Numbered from the stretch's first letter, positions 48,583 to 57,668 are shown. The stretch: DNA of 64,000 nt from Shewanella gaetbuli (GCF_023284065.1 NZ_JAKIKP010000016.1:1-64000); one strand, 5' to 3'. The notes: generated by a model from the sequence alone, not told the origin. Numbers and translations are program-made.

Positions 48583-50304
48583 ATGTCATTAGAAGAAACA
48601 AAATCTCGGTTACTAGCGGCAAATGACACTGCAGAAGAGTTGCTTGCTCAGATTAATGCTCTTTATGTCAAGGAAATACGGTCTGAAGAGAAGGTCTTGA
48701 AAGATGCGCTGTCTCAGCTGCACAACGCAGGAGAGATTGATCTTGTCGAGATAATAAGAGAGGTTGATAAAAGCTCCAATGGGCACGATTTTTTCACCAT
48801 TCTGCACGCTTTTGAAAACGCGCTACCTTTTCTAGATGCAGGTGTTGAAGATGTCCTGCGCTGCTTGCTTCATCTTACGCAGCTGGCTGGCAGAGATTTG
48901 GCCATTGGTGGAGCCTTTGAACGTTTCTGTAGCGTGGAAGCGCATCGCCCTGGCGATAGTGTTGGATTTATCCTTGCACAAAGTGAGCTAAGTGCATTTG
49001 CCCCTTTTCTTTCCTGCTCAATCCTCGCATACGGCTCAGATAGTGTGACCGACGCTATCCAAACGACAGAAAGCATAATTGCTAATAGTAATGAGGTGGT
49101 CAGAAGCCAGGCCTATTTTACTTTGGGAAGGCTTAAGGTAGATGAAACGCAGGCCAATGTCATTTGGGAGTTACTTAGCAGCAGTGCAAGTGGCGAACGT
49201 GAAAGTGGCTGTTGTGCTTCGATACTGCGGGCAACAATTAACTTTGGAGATACATTCCCATCTTATTGGTCGCAGATTGAAGATTTTTTACTTACGTTTG
49301 TTGAGGGAACTCCTCCAGAGGTTCTCTATGAGATATCACATATTGTTGCCTTTCAGCGAACCGACCTACCGGAGGGTGTTCTAAGGCTTCTGGTAAAACA
49401 GTTGGCCAATGTATCCCCTGAGCAAAAAGGCATTATAGATAACGTCGACCGTATATTGGTCAATCTAGTTGAGAAGGGGGCCTCACCCCTTGCTCTAAAG
49501 CTATTAGAATCGACTTTGAATGTGGGCGTGAAGTTTCCTCAGTTGGACTACTTTTCCAGAAAGCTACTGAGCAAGCACCGCGAGCTACTTAATCACATCG
49601 TCACAAAGTGGTTTTTGTCTGGTGATTCCACACTTTGTCACGGTGTTTTAGATTTACTTCATGATGTTACGGGCAAGGATGTCGAGCTAGAGGCAGAAGT
49701 GGCATTGCTAGGTGATGAAGTGAAGCAAGTGTTTGTTAGCCACAAGGCTGTCGGTTGGTTGTTTATTCGGCCTATAGCGGCGTCAAGCTTCATTCTATCT
49801 ATTTACGAAACTACTTCGAAAACTACTCGTAAAGAGCTTGAACAGGTTTTGTATGACCCTTTGCTTTTAAGTTATCCAGGGAAGCTTAAGCGATTCTTCC
49901 AATCGTACATTGATAAAGGCTTTCAAGCATCCCCATGTGAGCGGTTGCTCGGTAAGCTTCATGCTTATCATTCTGATATTGAAAAAGTCTCTGGGCTAAA
50001 AGAGTTGATGGCCCCCAGAGAAAATATAAATGTTTATTGGAAAGAATCTAACAAGAGTATGCAGGCAGCCTACGAAGATGCATCAAGAGGCTCGATTATC
50101 GATCTGATAGCAACGAAGCAGACGCTACTATACGGTAATAGCTCAATTTACTACGTCCCTAGGGGGGATGGAGAGCAAGTGAGGCAAGAGATGCAAATGC
50201 AGTCTTTTTCCCATTCGACTGAAATGCCAAGGTTAAACGTCTTAGACCCAGAGTCACTCGATTATGTTCTACGAGTTTACCGTTGTGAGAGAATGAAAGA
50301 ATGA
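48583..50304 (+). CDS. Large all-alpha (HEAT-like) protein, partner of a nuclease-like gene
   Basis: This 573-residue protein is not recognised as a known family. Its sequence is a succession of amphipathic helices with HEAT/ARM-like spacing (for example around residues 150-300), suggesting an alpha-solenoid. The C-terminus (about 510-573) is distinct, with IYYVPRGDGEQVRQEM and a conserved-looking PRLNVLDPESLDYVLR. ATG at 48583 is preferred over 48559 because AAGGGA lies before it. Its stop overlaps the next start in an ATGA, so the two proteins are made together. A defence-type two-gene system is inferred from context. Confidence 0.7.
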   Translation: MSLEETKSRLLAANDTAEELLAQINALYVKEIRSEEKVLKDALSQLHNAGEIDLVEIIREVDKSSNGHDFFTILHAFENALPFLDAGVEDVLRCLLHLTQLAGRDLAIGGAFERFCSVEAHRPGDSVGFILAQSELSAFAPFLSCSILAYGSDSVTDAIQTTESIIANSNEVVRSQAYFTLGRLKVDETQANVIWELLSSSASGERESGCCASILRATINFGDTFPSYWSQIEDFLLTFVEGTPPEVLYEISHIVAFQRTDLPEGVLRLLVKQLANVSPEQKGIIDNVDRILVNLVEKGASPLALKLLESTLNVGVKFPQLDYFSRKLLSKHRELLNHIVTKWFLSGDSTLCHGVLDLLHDVTGKDVELEAEVALLGDEVKQVFVSHKAVGWLFIRPIAASSFILSIYETTSKTTRKELEQVLYDPLLLSYPGKLKRFFQSYIDKGFQASPCERLLGKLHAYHSDIEKVSGLKELMAPRENINVYWKESNKSMQAAYEDASRGSIIDLIATKQTLLYGNSSIYYVPRGDGEQVRQEMQMQSFSHSTEMPRLNVLDPESLDYVLRVYRCERMKE

Positions 50305-52004
50305 AGTTAATTCTTAAGCAATACTTAGCTTCGCTCAAAGAGCGCAAGGAATTGGATGCTGTATTACCCGATCTATTGAGTAGTATGGGAATGAATGTGT
50401 TCATTTCACCTACTCGTGGTGTTAAAGAGTACGGTGTTGATATAGCGGCTGTAGGGCAAGTAAATGATCAGGATGAAAAAGTTTATTTGTTCTCTGTTAA
50501 GTCTGGAAATCTTACCCGTGAGACTTGGAATGGGAGTGCAGATCAAGCTCTTAGGCCTTCATTAGATGAGATTCAAGACTCATTTATCCCCTGTCGTTTA
50601 CCATCTGAACACATGGATAAAAAAATAGTCATCTGCTTATGTTTTGGTGGGGATGTAAACTCTGGAATTAGGCAGGAAGTCTCTGGCTATGAGCGGCGGA
50701 ATACGCGAGACAATATTTCCTTTGAAGAATGGAATGGCGATAAACTCTCAGAGTTTATTCAACAGTATTTGTTGAAGGAGGAGCTGTTGCCTAGCTCCAG
50801 TCAGGCTTTATTAAGAAAATCCTTGGCCTTACTTGAAGAGCCTGAGAGTTCAGGCAAACATTTTTCGCTATTGATTGATGAAGTTTTGTCAAATGCCACT
50901 GATGCCGACTCTGTTGCATCGTCCATAACTCGGATTAACGTTTGTTTATGGGTTTTATATTCATGGTGTCGGGACGGTGGAAATTTGGAAGCTGCGTACC
51001 TTTCATCGGAGCGAGCACTACTGCTGGCTTGGGATAAGGTTAAAGACCACTACACAGGCAGAAACAAGTCCTCAAAATCATTCGATAGCATTCTTGCTAC
51101 ATATCAACAGATTACTGATTGTTATGTTGACCGATGTTTAATTCCGTATGTTGAACTTAAATATGCACTCTCTTATGCAGTCCACTCGCCATGTTCTATT
51201 GATGTAAATATTAAGCTATTTGATGTACTAGGACGTTTGTCGGTCAAAGGTCATTGGATTTTAGATTCACTTGCAAAGAGCTATGCAGAAAAACCACCAA
51301 CAGATGGAGAGAGCGAAGAGCAGAAAAAATTACGCCTTCGCCTCATAGATGTATTGAGAGCAATTAACCTGTTGGTTGTTAATAATCCAATGTTGTTGTC
51401 TCCGTACAAAGATTCACAAGCAATTGATCTTGGTCTGGCTTTAACTTTGCTGTCAAATAATTCAGAGCTTGATGATTTTGTGCAGAATTGGATCTCGGAA
51501 ATGGTCAATATGTGCATATTCTCTTTTGAGAGTAATGGCATGTATCCAATCGTACATAATTCTTATGAAAAGCTGCTTGAGCACAGAAACAAAGATAAGG
51601 CAGACAGTAATTATAAGAATAAAGTTACTGAGGCTAGTGTTTTATACCCGTTGTTAGCGGTTTTTTGTTCTCTGTATAAACTAGATTCAGTAAGTCAAGA
51701 TTTGGAAACATTTGCCACAGATAAACTTGCACATAGCACGTTACAGTATTGGTATCCAAATCAAAGCAGTGAACAGGATATGTACTCTAACTTAGATACG
51801 CATGGTTCTGCATCAACTGACTTTCCAATGAATGGAAGCGCGGCACTAGAGCACATAAAGCAAGAATGTGGCAATGCTGATTCGTTCAAGAGTATGTCAG
51901 CCGTTACCAAAGGTAAGGCTCCTTTGGTACTGACAGCTTGTCGCTGCTACCGATATCCTGTTCCTTTTCATTATATCGAGGATTTTCTCAATATATCGGA
52001 GTAA
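50301..52004 (+). CDS. PD-(D/E)XK nuclease-like protein with a helical C-terminal region
   Basis: This 567-residue protein begins with a restriction-endonuclease-like domain (about 1-150): helix LDAVLPDLLSSMG, then GVDIAA with Asp47 and YLFSVKSGN with Lys67, the spacing of the PD-(D/E)XK core. The middle acidic residue of the (E/D)xK motif is Ser (SVK), so catalysis is uncertain. The remaining approximately 400 residues are helical and unrecognised, ending with a Cys/Tyr/Pro-rich tail. It is translationally coupled (ATGA) to the upstream helical protein. Confidence 0.7.
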   Translation: MKLILKQYLASLKERKELDAVLPDLLSSMGMNVFISPTRGVKEYGVDIAAVGQVNDQDEKVYLFSVKSGNLTRETWNGSADQALRPSLDEIQDSFIPCRLPSEHMDKKIVICLCFGGDVNSGIRQEVSGYERRNTRDNISFEEWNGDKLSEFIQQYLLKEELLPSSSQALLRKSLALLEEPESSGKHFSLLIDEVLSNATDADSVASSITRINVCLWVLYSWCRDGGNLEAAYLSSERALLLAWDKVKDHYTGRNKSSKSFDSILATYQQITDCYVDRCLIPYVELKYALSYAVHSPCSIDVNIKLFDVLGRLSVKGHWILDSLAKSYAEKPPTDGESEEQKKLRLRLIDVLRAINLLVVNNPMLLSPYKDSQAIDLGLALTLLSNNSELDDFVQNWISEMVNMCIFSFESNGMYPIVHNSYEKLLEHRNKDKADSNYKNKVTEASVLYPLLAVFCSLYKLDSVSQDLETFATDKLAHSTLQYWYPNQSSEQDMYSNLDTHGSASTDFPMNGSAALEHIKQECGNADSFKSMSAVTKGKAPLVLTACRCYRYPVPFHYIEDFLNISE

Positions 52005-52588
52005 ATAGTAAAGTAGTAGGCTTTTGCGCTCTCTTTGCGAAACTGAAATACATGATTAGTAGAGATAGCCTTATTTCTACTAATAGGTGTTAAGCAAAAC
52101 ATATAACTCACTTTTGCCCAAAAATAATTTAAGAAAAAACTGACATATGTGTAACCATCACTTTAAAAATAATGATTAAAAACCAGTTTCCTTACGGTAA
52201 ACATGGTTTAGTGAAAGATATTCAAATGGTCGGTTCTTCAAAGATTGAATTATTGAAATGTACTTCAGGTTAGAGCAACTCGGTGGTTAAGATAGTTTGT
52301 CACCAAGAGTGTTCCTGAAATCTAGATTCCCAAGCTAAATTATCTTATTTCAAGCAATGCCTCAGATGAGGTTTGAGTAGCTCTTAAGCAAATAATCTGT
52401 AAAGCTTTAGTATTAATAGCTTTAGTGGTATGAGCCTTGATTGAAAGCGGCAATAAATTTGATAAACTGAAAGGGCCAAGTCGATTTGGCCATATTCCTA
52501 TCCTTTTCTAATTAAATAGAAATTCTCTTAATCAAACAACTAAGCTGTTTTGCTCCAAAATAAACTGGATAAGATTTAATTTTTAATT
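52005..52588. other. Intergenic region after the nuclease-like gene
   Basis: About 580 bases without a supported gene. A perfect 9-bp stem (ATTAGTAGA / TCTACTAAT, 52055-52084) lies 50 bases after the stop and may end the two-gene transcript, although there is no T-tract. A 34-codon reading frame near 52172 is too short to support. The region probably marks a junction between island modules. Confidence 0.5.
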
Positions 52589-52612
52589 AGTGATACCCCT
52601 AATGGGGTTACT
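52589..52612 (-). terminator. Hairpin terminator for the 175-residue minus-strand gene
   Basis: AGTGATACCCC-TAAT-GGGGTTACT inverted repeat (imperfect outer pairs) directly at the stop codon of the minus-strand gene, followed on that strand by an AT-rich tail. Confidence 0.6.
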
Positions 52613-53138
52613 AAACGTTAGCGGTGGACGATTGATTCTCTTTCCTGATTTCATCTATTAAGTCGGTGACAACCTTGAATTCAGCGAGTGTTGTATATAG
52701 CTTGCTGTCTAAAGTTTTCATTTTACGATTAATGATAGGGCTATAGAATGAAAATTTACTGCTAAGTGACTTAGAGGCCGTGATTTCATGTGTTAACAGC
52801 TTGATATGTTGCTGAAGTGCATTATAGTGGCTGTTTAATAATTGTTGGTTATTAATATGCTCATCTAATGCGGGTTTAGTTTGTCTATGAAGCATTGGTG
52901 ATATGTGCTGTGATTTCAACTGGCTTTCGTAAAGTGCATTACGAGCTCTTTTAGGTGAATGACGTTTCACTAAATGTTGCTTTTCTAGGCGATATAAATG
53001 GTTATACATACACTTTCGAAGAATAGCGATATCTTCATTCTTGTTAGTGGATGCAATTAATGCCTGTAATAAGAACTCAGTATGAAAGAACACGGGGCAA
53101 TGTGTATTAATAATATTTATAAATTCAACTTGTTTCAT
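52611..53138 (-). CDS. Uncharacterised protein with possible winged-helix N-terminus
   Basis: This 175-residue basic protein is not recognised. Residues about 1-75 (FFHTEFLLQALIAST, then MYNHLYRLEKQHLVKR) read like a small winged-helix DNA-binding fold, and the rest is helical and possibly coiled coil. ATG at 53138 is chosen; a start at 53186 is also open but falls inside a hairpin (53169-53194). It is divergent from the XRE regulator of the second mobility module, so it may be a regulator or accessory gene of that element. Function is unknown. Confidence 0.6.
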   Translation of the reverse strand: MKQVEFINIINTHCPVFFHTEFLLQALIASTNKNEDIAILRKCMYNHLYRLEKQHLVKRHSPKRARNALYESQLKSQHISPMLHRQTKPALDEHINNQQLLNSHYNALQQHIKLLTHEITASKSLSSKFSFYSPIINRKMKTLDSKLYTTLAEFKVVTDLIDEIRKENQSSTANV

Positions 53139-53168
53139 CTTTGATAGATTCGAGTTGTGAGTAAATAA

Positions 53169-53194
53169 ACCCACTGACGCATGCATCAGTGGGT
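53169..53194. promoter_or_regulatory. Inverted repeat upstream of the minus-strand gene
   Basis: ACCCACTGA and TCAGTGGGT, perfect 9-bp arms around an eight-base centre, in the leader of the minus-strand gene. It could be an operator or mRNA hairpin. Confidence 0.6.
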
Positions 53195-53251
53195 CGGTGT
53201 TTAGCTAATAAGGCAGCGGCAAACTGATATTAGCTAAGTGATTCATCATCA

Positions 53252-53275
53252 CAAAACACACTATAGTGTGTTTTG
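53252..53275. promoter_or_regulatory. 24-bp perfect palindrome before the XRE gene (operator or transfer site)
   Basis: CAAAACACACTA followed by its exact reverse complement TAGTGTGTTTTG, ending 20 bases before the XRE ATG. It most simply fits an autoregulatory operator. The TATAGTGTGTT core also resembles, from memory, the nick region of MobV-type oriT (pMV158 group), and a MobV-like relaxase lies downstream. Confidence 0.75.
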
Positions 53276-53295
53276 CTTTAATCTACAAGATAAGA

Positions 53296-53511
53296 ATGAA
53301 AAAAAAGATTGCGATTGAGTTTGGCAAAAAGCTTGCTGAAATAAGAAAAGATAAAGGGTTGCTTCAAAAAGACTTGTCACAGCAATGTGGTTTTAGTCTT
53401 AACTATATTGGTATTTTAGAACGAGGAGAAAAAAGCATAACGTTAGAGAAAGTGTATGTAATTGCGAGTGTGCTTGAGTGTTCGGTCTATGATTTAATCC
53501 CTGATGAATGA
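53296..53511 (+). CDS. XRE-family helix-turn-helix regulator
   Basis: This 71-residue protein is a single HTH_3 domain: IEFGKKLAEIRKDKGLLQKD, then LSQQCGFSLNYIGILERGEK and a C-terminal dimer helix ending IPDE. It resembles the small C-proteins of restriction-modification systems and plasmid control regulators. ATG at 53296 is the natural start; an upstream TTG adds a non-conserved leader that overlaps the palindrome. The palindrome just before it suggests negative autoregulation. Confidence 0.85.
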   Translation: MKKKIAIEFGKKLAEIRKDKGLLQKDLSQQCGFSLNYIGILERGEKSITLEKVYVIASVLECSVYDLIPDE

Positions 53512-53675
53512 GATTAGCCCGTGTTTTTCTCACATTTATATCAAACATATTGAAGATGATTTAAGGGAAGAAACTACATTAATCACACTTCAAAAATTTG
53601 ACTTTTTTTAAATTCAATAATAACTTTTAATCTTTATAATCAATAGCTTGTGTAATTCTTTTTAGGGGCGTATAT

Positions 53676-53696
53676 TATCCGTAAGAATACCGGATA
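53676..53696. other. Short inverted repeat before the second recombinase
   Basis: TATCCG and CGGATA arms separated by nine bases, ending seven bases before the recombinase ATG. The size resembles an operator or a tyrosine-recombinase core site. No second copy was found, so its role is a guess. Confidence 0.35.
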
Positions 53697-53702
53697 TGTC
53701 GT

Positions 53703-54899
53703 ATGAGTTATGTAATAAAAGATTACCTCAAAATATACCTTTCTTTCAGGCGCATTAATTCAGCGCCTTCCACGTTTAATTCTGAGCGAAGTAAAGCAAC
53801 AAAACTGTCAGCGTTAATAGGGCGTCAGGCCATTGATTCCATTAGACACTCTGACATTTTAAAGTTGATTGAAAAACTGGATAAAACGTATTCCAACAAA
53901 ACCATCAATGAATTCTTTATCATCTTACGGGCTGTTTTTACTTACGCACTCAGAGATGGCTTGATTCATCAAAACCCGATGGAAGGCATACAAAACCGTA
54001 AGGTGTGGCATAAAGAGCCGCAGCCTTTTTCCCTAGAAGAATTAAAACAGTTAAACACCGTTGCGCTTGAGGGTGAAAAGCACCTTATTCAATTGGGGGT
54101 CTTAACGGGTCTTCGTATTAGTGAGTTGCTGGCATTAGGCTGGGATGCAGTCGATTTTAATAAATCAGTCCTGAATATCAGTATTGCACTGGTGGATAAG
54201 TGTTATAAAACCCCAAAAACGGCTGGCTCGACAAGAGTTGTTGAGCTATGTGACTTAGCAGTATCGATATTACAGCAGCAATATCGCATCACAGGTCACT
54301 TAAAGCCGCGCAAAGTCTGTGTATTGCAGGCCGATAATAAAAATAAGCGTATGACGCTATTGCGCTCAGTCTTTTACAACAGCAAAACGAACAAACCGTT
54401 TTTGAATGCAAAGCAGTTTAATAAAAGCTTTTTTACTCCACTACTTAAATCTGCAGGAGTGAGTCATCGTGGGGTGGGGCAGTTAAGGCACACCTTTGCA
54501 AGCCAGGCATTAACCACGGGCATATCTAAAGAGTGGATAGCGAAGCAAATGGGGCACACCTCCGCCGCCATGATAGATATTCATTACGGTCGCTGGATGG
54601 CACAAGATGCACCTAATCATGCCGAACAAATATCGACACAATTTGCCACAGTATTTGGCGGTGCTGATGCCACAAACCAAGCTGTACAGCCACCTTCTAC
54701 AAAGACCGACTTGGCTGAACACAATACACAGTCTGCGACGCCAAACTCCATAACGAGGCCTGTTACATCCCTTGAGGACATTGCATTAACGCCTGAGCAG
54801 TTAACCCTCTTTTTACGCCAGCATCGGGAATATCAGGCATTGCTGGAAAGGTGTATAGACCAAGTAGTTGGACTGTCTGACGGGGAGGGGGCAAAATGA
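53703..54899 (+). CDS. Tyrosine recombinase of the second mobility module
   Basis: This 398-residue protein has an N-terminal SAM-like core-binding domain (about 8-95) and a catalytic domain with the Arg in LTGLRISELLALGW, LRHTFASQAL, MGHTS and the nucleophilic Tyr in IHYGRW (about residue 299). The C-terminal approximately 90 residues are a low-complexity Thr/Gln/Pro-rich tail. No good ribosome binding site precedes the ATG. Its stop overlaps the relaxase-like start in ATGA, so integration and transfer functions are co-expressed. Confidence 0.9.
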   Translation: MSYVIKDYLKIYLSFRRINSAPSTFNSERSKATKLSALIGRQAIDSIRHSDILKLIEKLDKTYSNKTINEFFIILRAVFTYALRDGLIHQNPMEGIQNRKVWHKEPQPFSLEELKQLNTVALEGEKHLIQLGVLTGLRISELLALGWDAVDFNKSVLNISIALVDKCYKTPKTAGSTRVVELCDLAVSILQQQYRITGHLKPRKVCVLQADNKNKRMTLLRSVFYNSKTNKPFLNAKQFNKSFFTPLLKSAGVSHRGVGQLRHTFASQALTTGISKEWIAKQMGHTSAAMIDIHYGRWMAQDAPNHAEQISTQFATVFGGADATNQAVQPPSTKTDLAEHNTQSATPNSITRPVTSLEDIALTPEQLTLFLRQHREYQALLERCIDQVVGLSDGEGAK

Positions 54900-56614
54900 A
54901 GGATATTAGAGTTTTTTTCTCATGTTTAAATTTTTCCTTTAATAAAAAAGGTCGCAAGACTGCTAAGGCATCACTGATGCATTCATTGCGCCTTAACAAC
55001 CCTAGCGGTAACGGCATACCCTATCTTGGCAATTTGCAAAAATACTTTCGAACCAAAGATGAATTGCATGCTGAGTGGGATACATCATTATCAGATAGTA
55101 ATCTGATAGATACGCCAGAGGGTATTGTCCCACTTAGCACGGTATCACAAGCGCAGCGCGAAGCGATATTGCTCGATGTTATGGGAAAAACCACTCAACA
55201 TGCGGGAAATTATGAGCAAACAAGTAAAGCTAAATCGAAATCAAAAGCCAAGCTCAATAAGTGGGCTTCAGACGTTAAAACACCAAGACAAGTGGCCGAC
55301 TTATTCACAAGGTGCATAACATCCTCAGCCTTTATCAATGCCAATGAGGTGAGCGCTGAATATAATCAGTTTGAACTGGACAGAAAAAACCAAAAACACA
55401 CACAACTTATCAACTATATCAATTTACATAATGCGTTAATTGAAAAACCGAAAACCCTCAATTCGACAAACTTTCAGGAGTTACTCTTTAAAATTCCAGT
55501 CAAACATGGCGTTAATTCGGATGAGATGAGCCATGTCGAAATGATGAATGCAATGAAGTTGTATTTAAAAACCTTTTACCCCCAATATCCAATTAAGTTA
55601 ATGGTTTTACACCATGATGAACGGTTACCTGAAGAAAACACTGGGGGGCATGTTCACGTATTTATTTCTGGTCAAAACAGCGAAACAGGTGAGTATGATT
55701 TACGCCGGTCTCAAATCAAATGTGTGAATGCGTTTTTAGCCAAGCGGGGGGATGTTGATGATTGCTTACCAGTGTCAGGGCAGTTGAAGTATATTCAAAC
55801 CAGTGAGGTTTATCGTTATATGCAGCAGATGTTCTATGAATTTATCAATGCAAATCTATTTAACTCCAAAGGCCTCAATGCAGCATTCTCTCCCGCCTCA
55901 GAGCGTCACTCAGCATTACGTAAAAAAATGAAGGCAGAGGCTAGACTGCCAAAGCATCAGCGTCCATTTAATTTTCATACCCGCAAAGTCGAATATTTAC
56001 AACAACAAGTTATTGATTTGAAGAAGGAGCATCAGTCGATTACTCATACCCTCTCAGATAGTGAGCAAACCCTCGCAAGGTTGAAAATTGAAAACCGTAA
56101 AATACACAAGCAAAATATTGATTGGCAACAAAAAATAGCTGAATTGCAAAGTGAGTACAAGCAATTGCGCGTTAAGCACGACAATATCCGTAATGTTATG
56201 GAGCAAGGGCAGGCGTTTATTCGCGAGCAGGCCTCTATGAGAGACCGATTAGATGTTGAAGTTAATAAGCTAACTCAAGTGGCCAAGGTTAAACAGAAGG
56301 AGGTCATTGAGCTTGGTGAGGATATTAGTAAAAAACAAGCGTTATTAATACAAATAAGAGAGATGACTGCTGAGTCTCTAAAGCCAATAGAGCAAATGAT
56401 ATCTGCAATCTATATACGCCTAAAAGCTTCTGGCAGTAGCACAGGTAAATACTTTTTCGATAAGGTTATGGAAGCGTTTGACGACAAACTCTCACCTGAA
56501 AAACGAGAAATATCGATAAACGTTGCCAAACGAATAAAGGACAGGGAACTTGTGTTGGCATTAAGCAGAAAAAACCAAAAGCTGACTAAAAAAGAGGATG
56601 GCTACGGTTTATAA
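54896..56614 (+). CDS. MobV-like HUH relaxase (mobilisation protein)
   Basis: This 572-residue protein carries an HxDE...HxH arrangement typical of Mob/Pre (MobV) relaxases: LHHDERLPEE near residues 238-247 and GGHVHVFISG near 250-259. The N-terminal approximately 140 residues are unlike classical MobV. A long coiled coil fills about 365-500. Relaxases of this type nick oriT and start conjugative mobilisation. The gene is coupled to the tyrosine recombinase by a four-base overlap, suggesting an integrative mobilisable element that borrows another element's conjugation machinery. Confidence 0.75.
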   Translation: MKDIRVFFSCLNFSFNKKGRKTAKASLMHSLRLNNPSGNGIPYLGNLQKYFRTKDELHAEWDTSLSDSNLIDTPEGIVPLSTVSQAQREAILLDVMGKTTQHAGNYEQTSKAKSKSKAKLNKWASDVKTPRQVADLFTRCITSSAFINANEVSAEYNQFELDRKNQKHTQLINYINLHNALIEKPKTLNSTNFQELLFKIPVKHGVNSDEMSHVEMMNAMKLYLKTFYPQYPIKLMVLHHDERLPEENTGGHVHVFISGQNSETGEYDLRRSQIKCVNAFLAKRGDVDDCLPVSGQLKYIQTSEVYRYMQQMFYEFINANLFNSKGLNAAFSPASERHSALRKKMKAEARLPKHQRPFNFHTRKVEYLQQQVIDLKKEHQSITHTLSDSEQTLARLKIENRKIHKQNIDWQQKIAELQSEYKQLRVKHDNIRNVMEQGQAFIREQASMRDRLDVEVNKLTQVAKVKQKEVIELGEDISKKQALLIQIREMTAESLKPIEQMISAIYIRLKASGSSTGKYFFDKVMEAFDDKLSPEKREISINVAKRIKDRELVLALSRKNQKLTKKEDGYGL

Positions 56615-57480
56615 GTAAGGTACTGCTCATAAGCTAAATGGCCCTACGCAGCCTTAATCAATGCTGTAACCGCCTTTAAGGTGGACTGAACACTGACTTA
56701 AATAAAACATATTAGAGCAACTATTTTTCAAAAGAGGCTTATAATGCACGCAAGTGCCAATAAGCCCTTTTGCGTACATATCACCCTCGTTATTTCCCTA
56801 AACTTGGTATAGCGCTTTAATTCGATATTAAGCGCCAGTGCCATGGTCACACCTCAAAATTCTCTGATAGCTTACTTGGTGTTCAAGAGTCAATATTAAC
56901 CCTCATAGCGATATAGCAGCCTTATAAGGTGTGTAAGCACTTTCGAATAGAAACCGTACATAACCCTTAGTCAAGTCGGCACTATCAGTAGTCATCAATT
57001 CTCGAATTATATGGTGTCACCATAGTTAGGTGAGGGGTGTTACTGCCAGTGATGGCAATGCTACTGCCACAACTGGCAGTGATAGTGTCAAATGTGGCAG
57101 TGATAGTGTCAAATGTGGCAGTACGGATGCCACACTTGACTGTAATGGTCGCAAAACATCGGCAATTAATATCAGACAATGAGATTCTGAAGAAATATCG
57201 TTGAATTTTGAGCGCATTTTCTGACGTATTAACGCGATATAATTCCTATAAAACGCTCTGAGAGATGACGCTGTGAAGTGAAATTTCGACTTTCTCACAA
57301 GCCTTTATCGAATCCTATGAGCAAAAAAATCGCAAAGAGAAAGAGCAATTTCTTAATGTATTTCACCTGTAAGGTTGAATTTGATTAAAAAATCAATTTA
57401 AGCATGTCATTTCAACAAAAAGCGGTAAATACAACGAGTGAGCTTCGAACAACTGTCAATATTTCGCTACAGCAGAGAGC
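56615..57480. other. Region after the relaxase without a supported gene
   Basis: About 870 bases with no convincing ORF. It contains the 21-bp direct repeats at 57074-57115 and a cluster of TGGCAG/CTGCCA motifs. A 90-codon minus-strand ORF (57026-57298) only reads through these repeats. This stretch may carry replication or transfer sites of the mobilisable element. Confidence 0.5.
57040..57126. repeat. Iteron-like TGGCAG repeats
   Basis: A 21-bp unit starting TGGCAGTGATAGTGTCAAATG occurs twice in exact tandem (57074-57094, 57095-57115), followed by a third partial TGGCAGT. Upstream lie inverted CTGCCA/TGGCAG copies. The arrangement is like plasmid iterons or a protein-binding array. Confidence 0.8.
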
Positions 57481-57498
57481 AACCCGTTTTGAAACTCG

Positions 57499-57668
57499 TT
57501 TGCACTCGCTCTCAGTGAGAGCAAAAGCTTTTTAAATTTAATTGCACTCGCTTTCAGTGAGAGCGAAAGTTTTCGAAATTCATTTGCTCTGGCTCTCAGT
57601 GAGAGTAAAAGTTTTTTTAATTTATTTGCATTCGCTCTCAGTGAGAGCAAAAGTTTTTTTAATTTATT
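57499..57668. repeat. Four 42-bp tandem repeats each with a 15-bp palindrome
   Basis: Units start at about 57500, 57542, 57584 and 57626, an exact 42-bp period. Each contains GCTCTCA-G-TGAGAGC (7-bp arms, one-base centre; two units carry single changes) followed by an A/T-rich AAAAGTTTTTTTAATTTA-like segment. Units are contiguous with no variable spacers, so this is not a CRISPR array. It resembles an iteron set with an AT-rich unwinding element. Confidence 0.9.

Noticed and set aside
57026..57298. 90-codon minus-strand ORF near the iteron-like repeats
   Set aside because: Its C-terminal part is a repeat-driven PHLTLSLPHLTLSLP pattern; no start signal is seen.
57456..57650. Minus-strand 64-codon ORF over the 42-bp repeats
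   Set aside because: It is only a translation of the tandem repeat (42 is divisible by three), without a ribosome binding site.
57456..57668. The 42-bp repeat array as a CRISPR
   Set aside because: The whole 42-bp unit is conserved and units are contiguous; there are no variable spacers and no cas genes.
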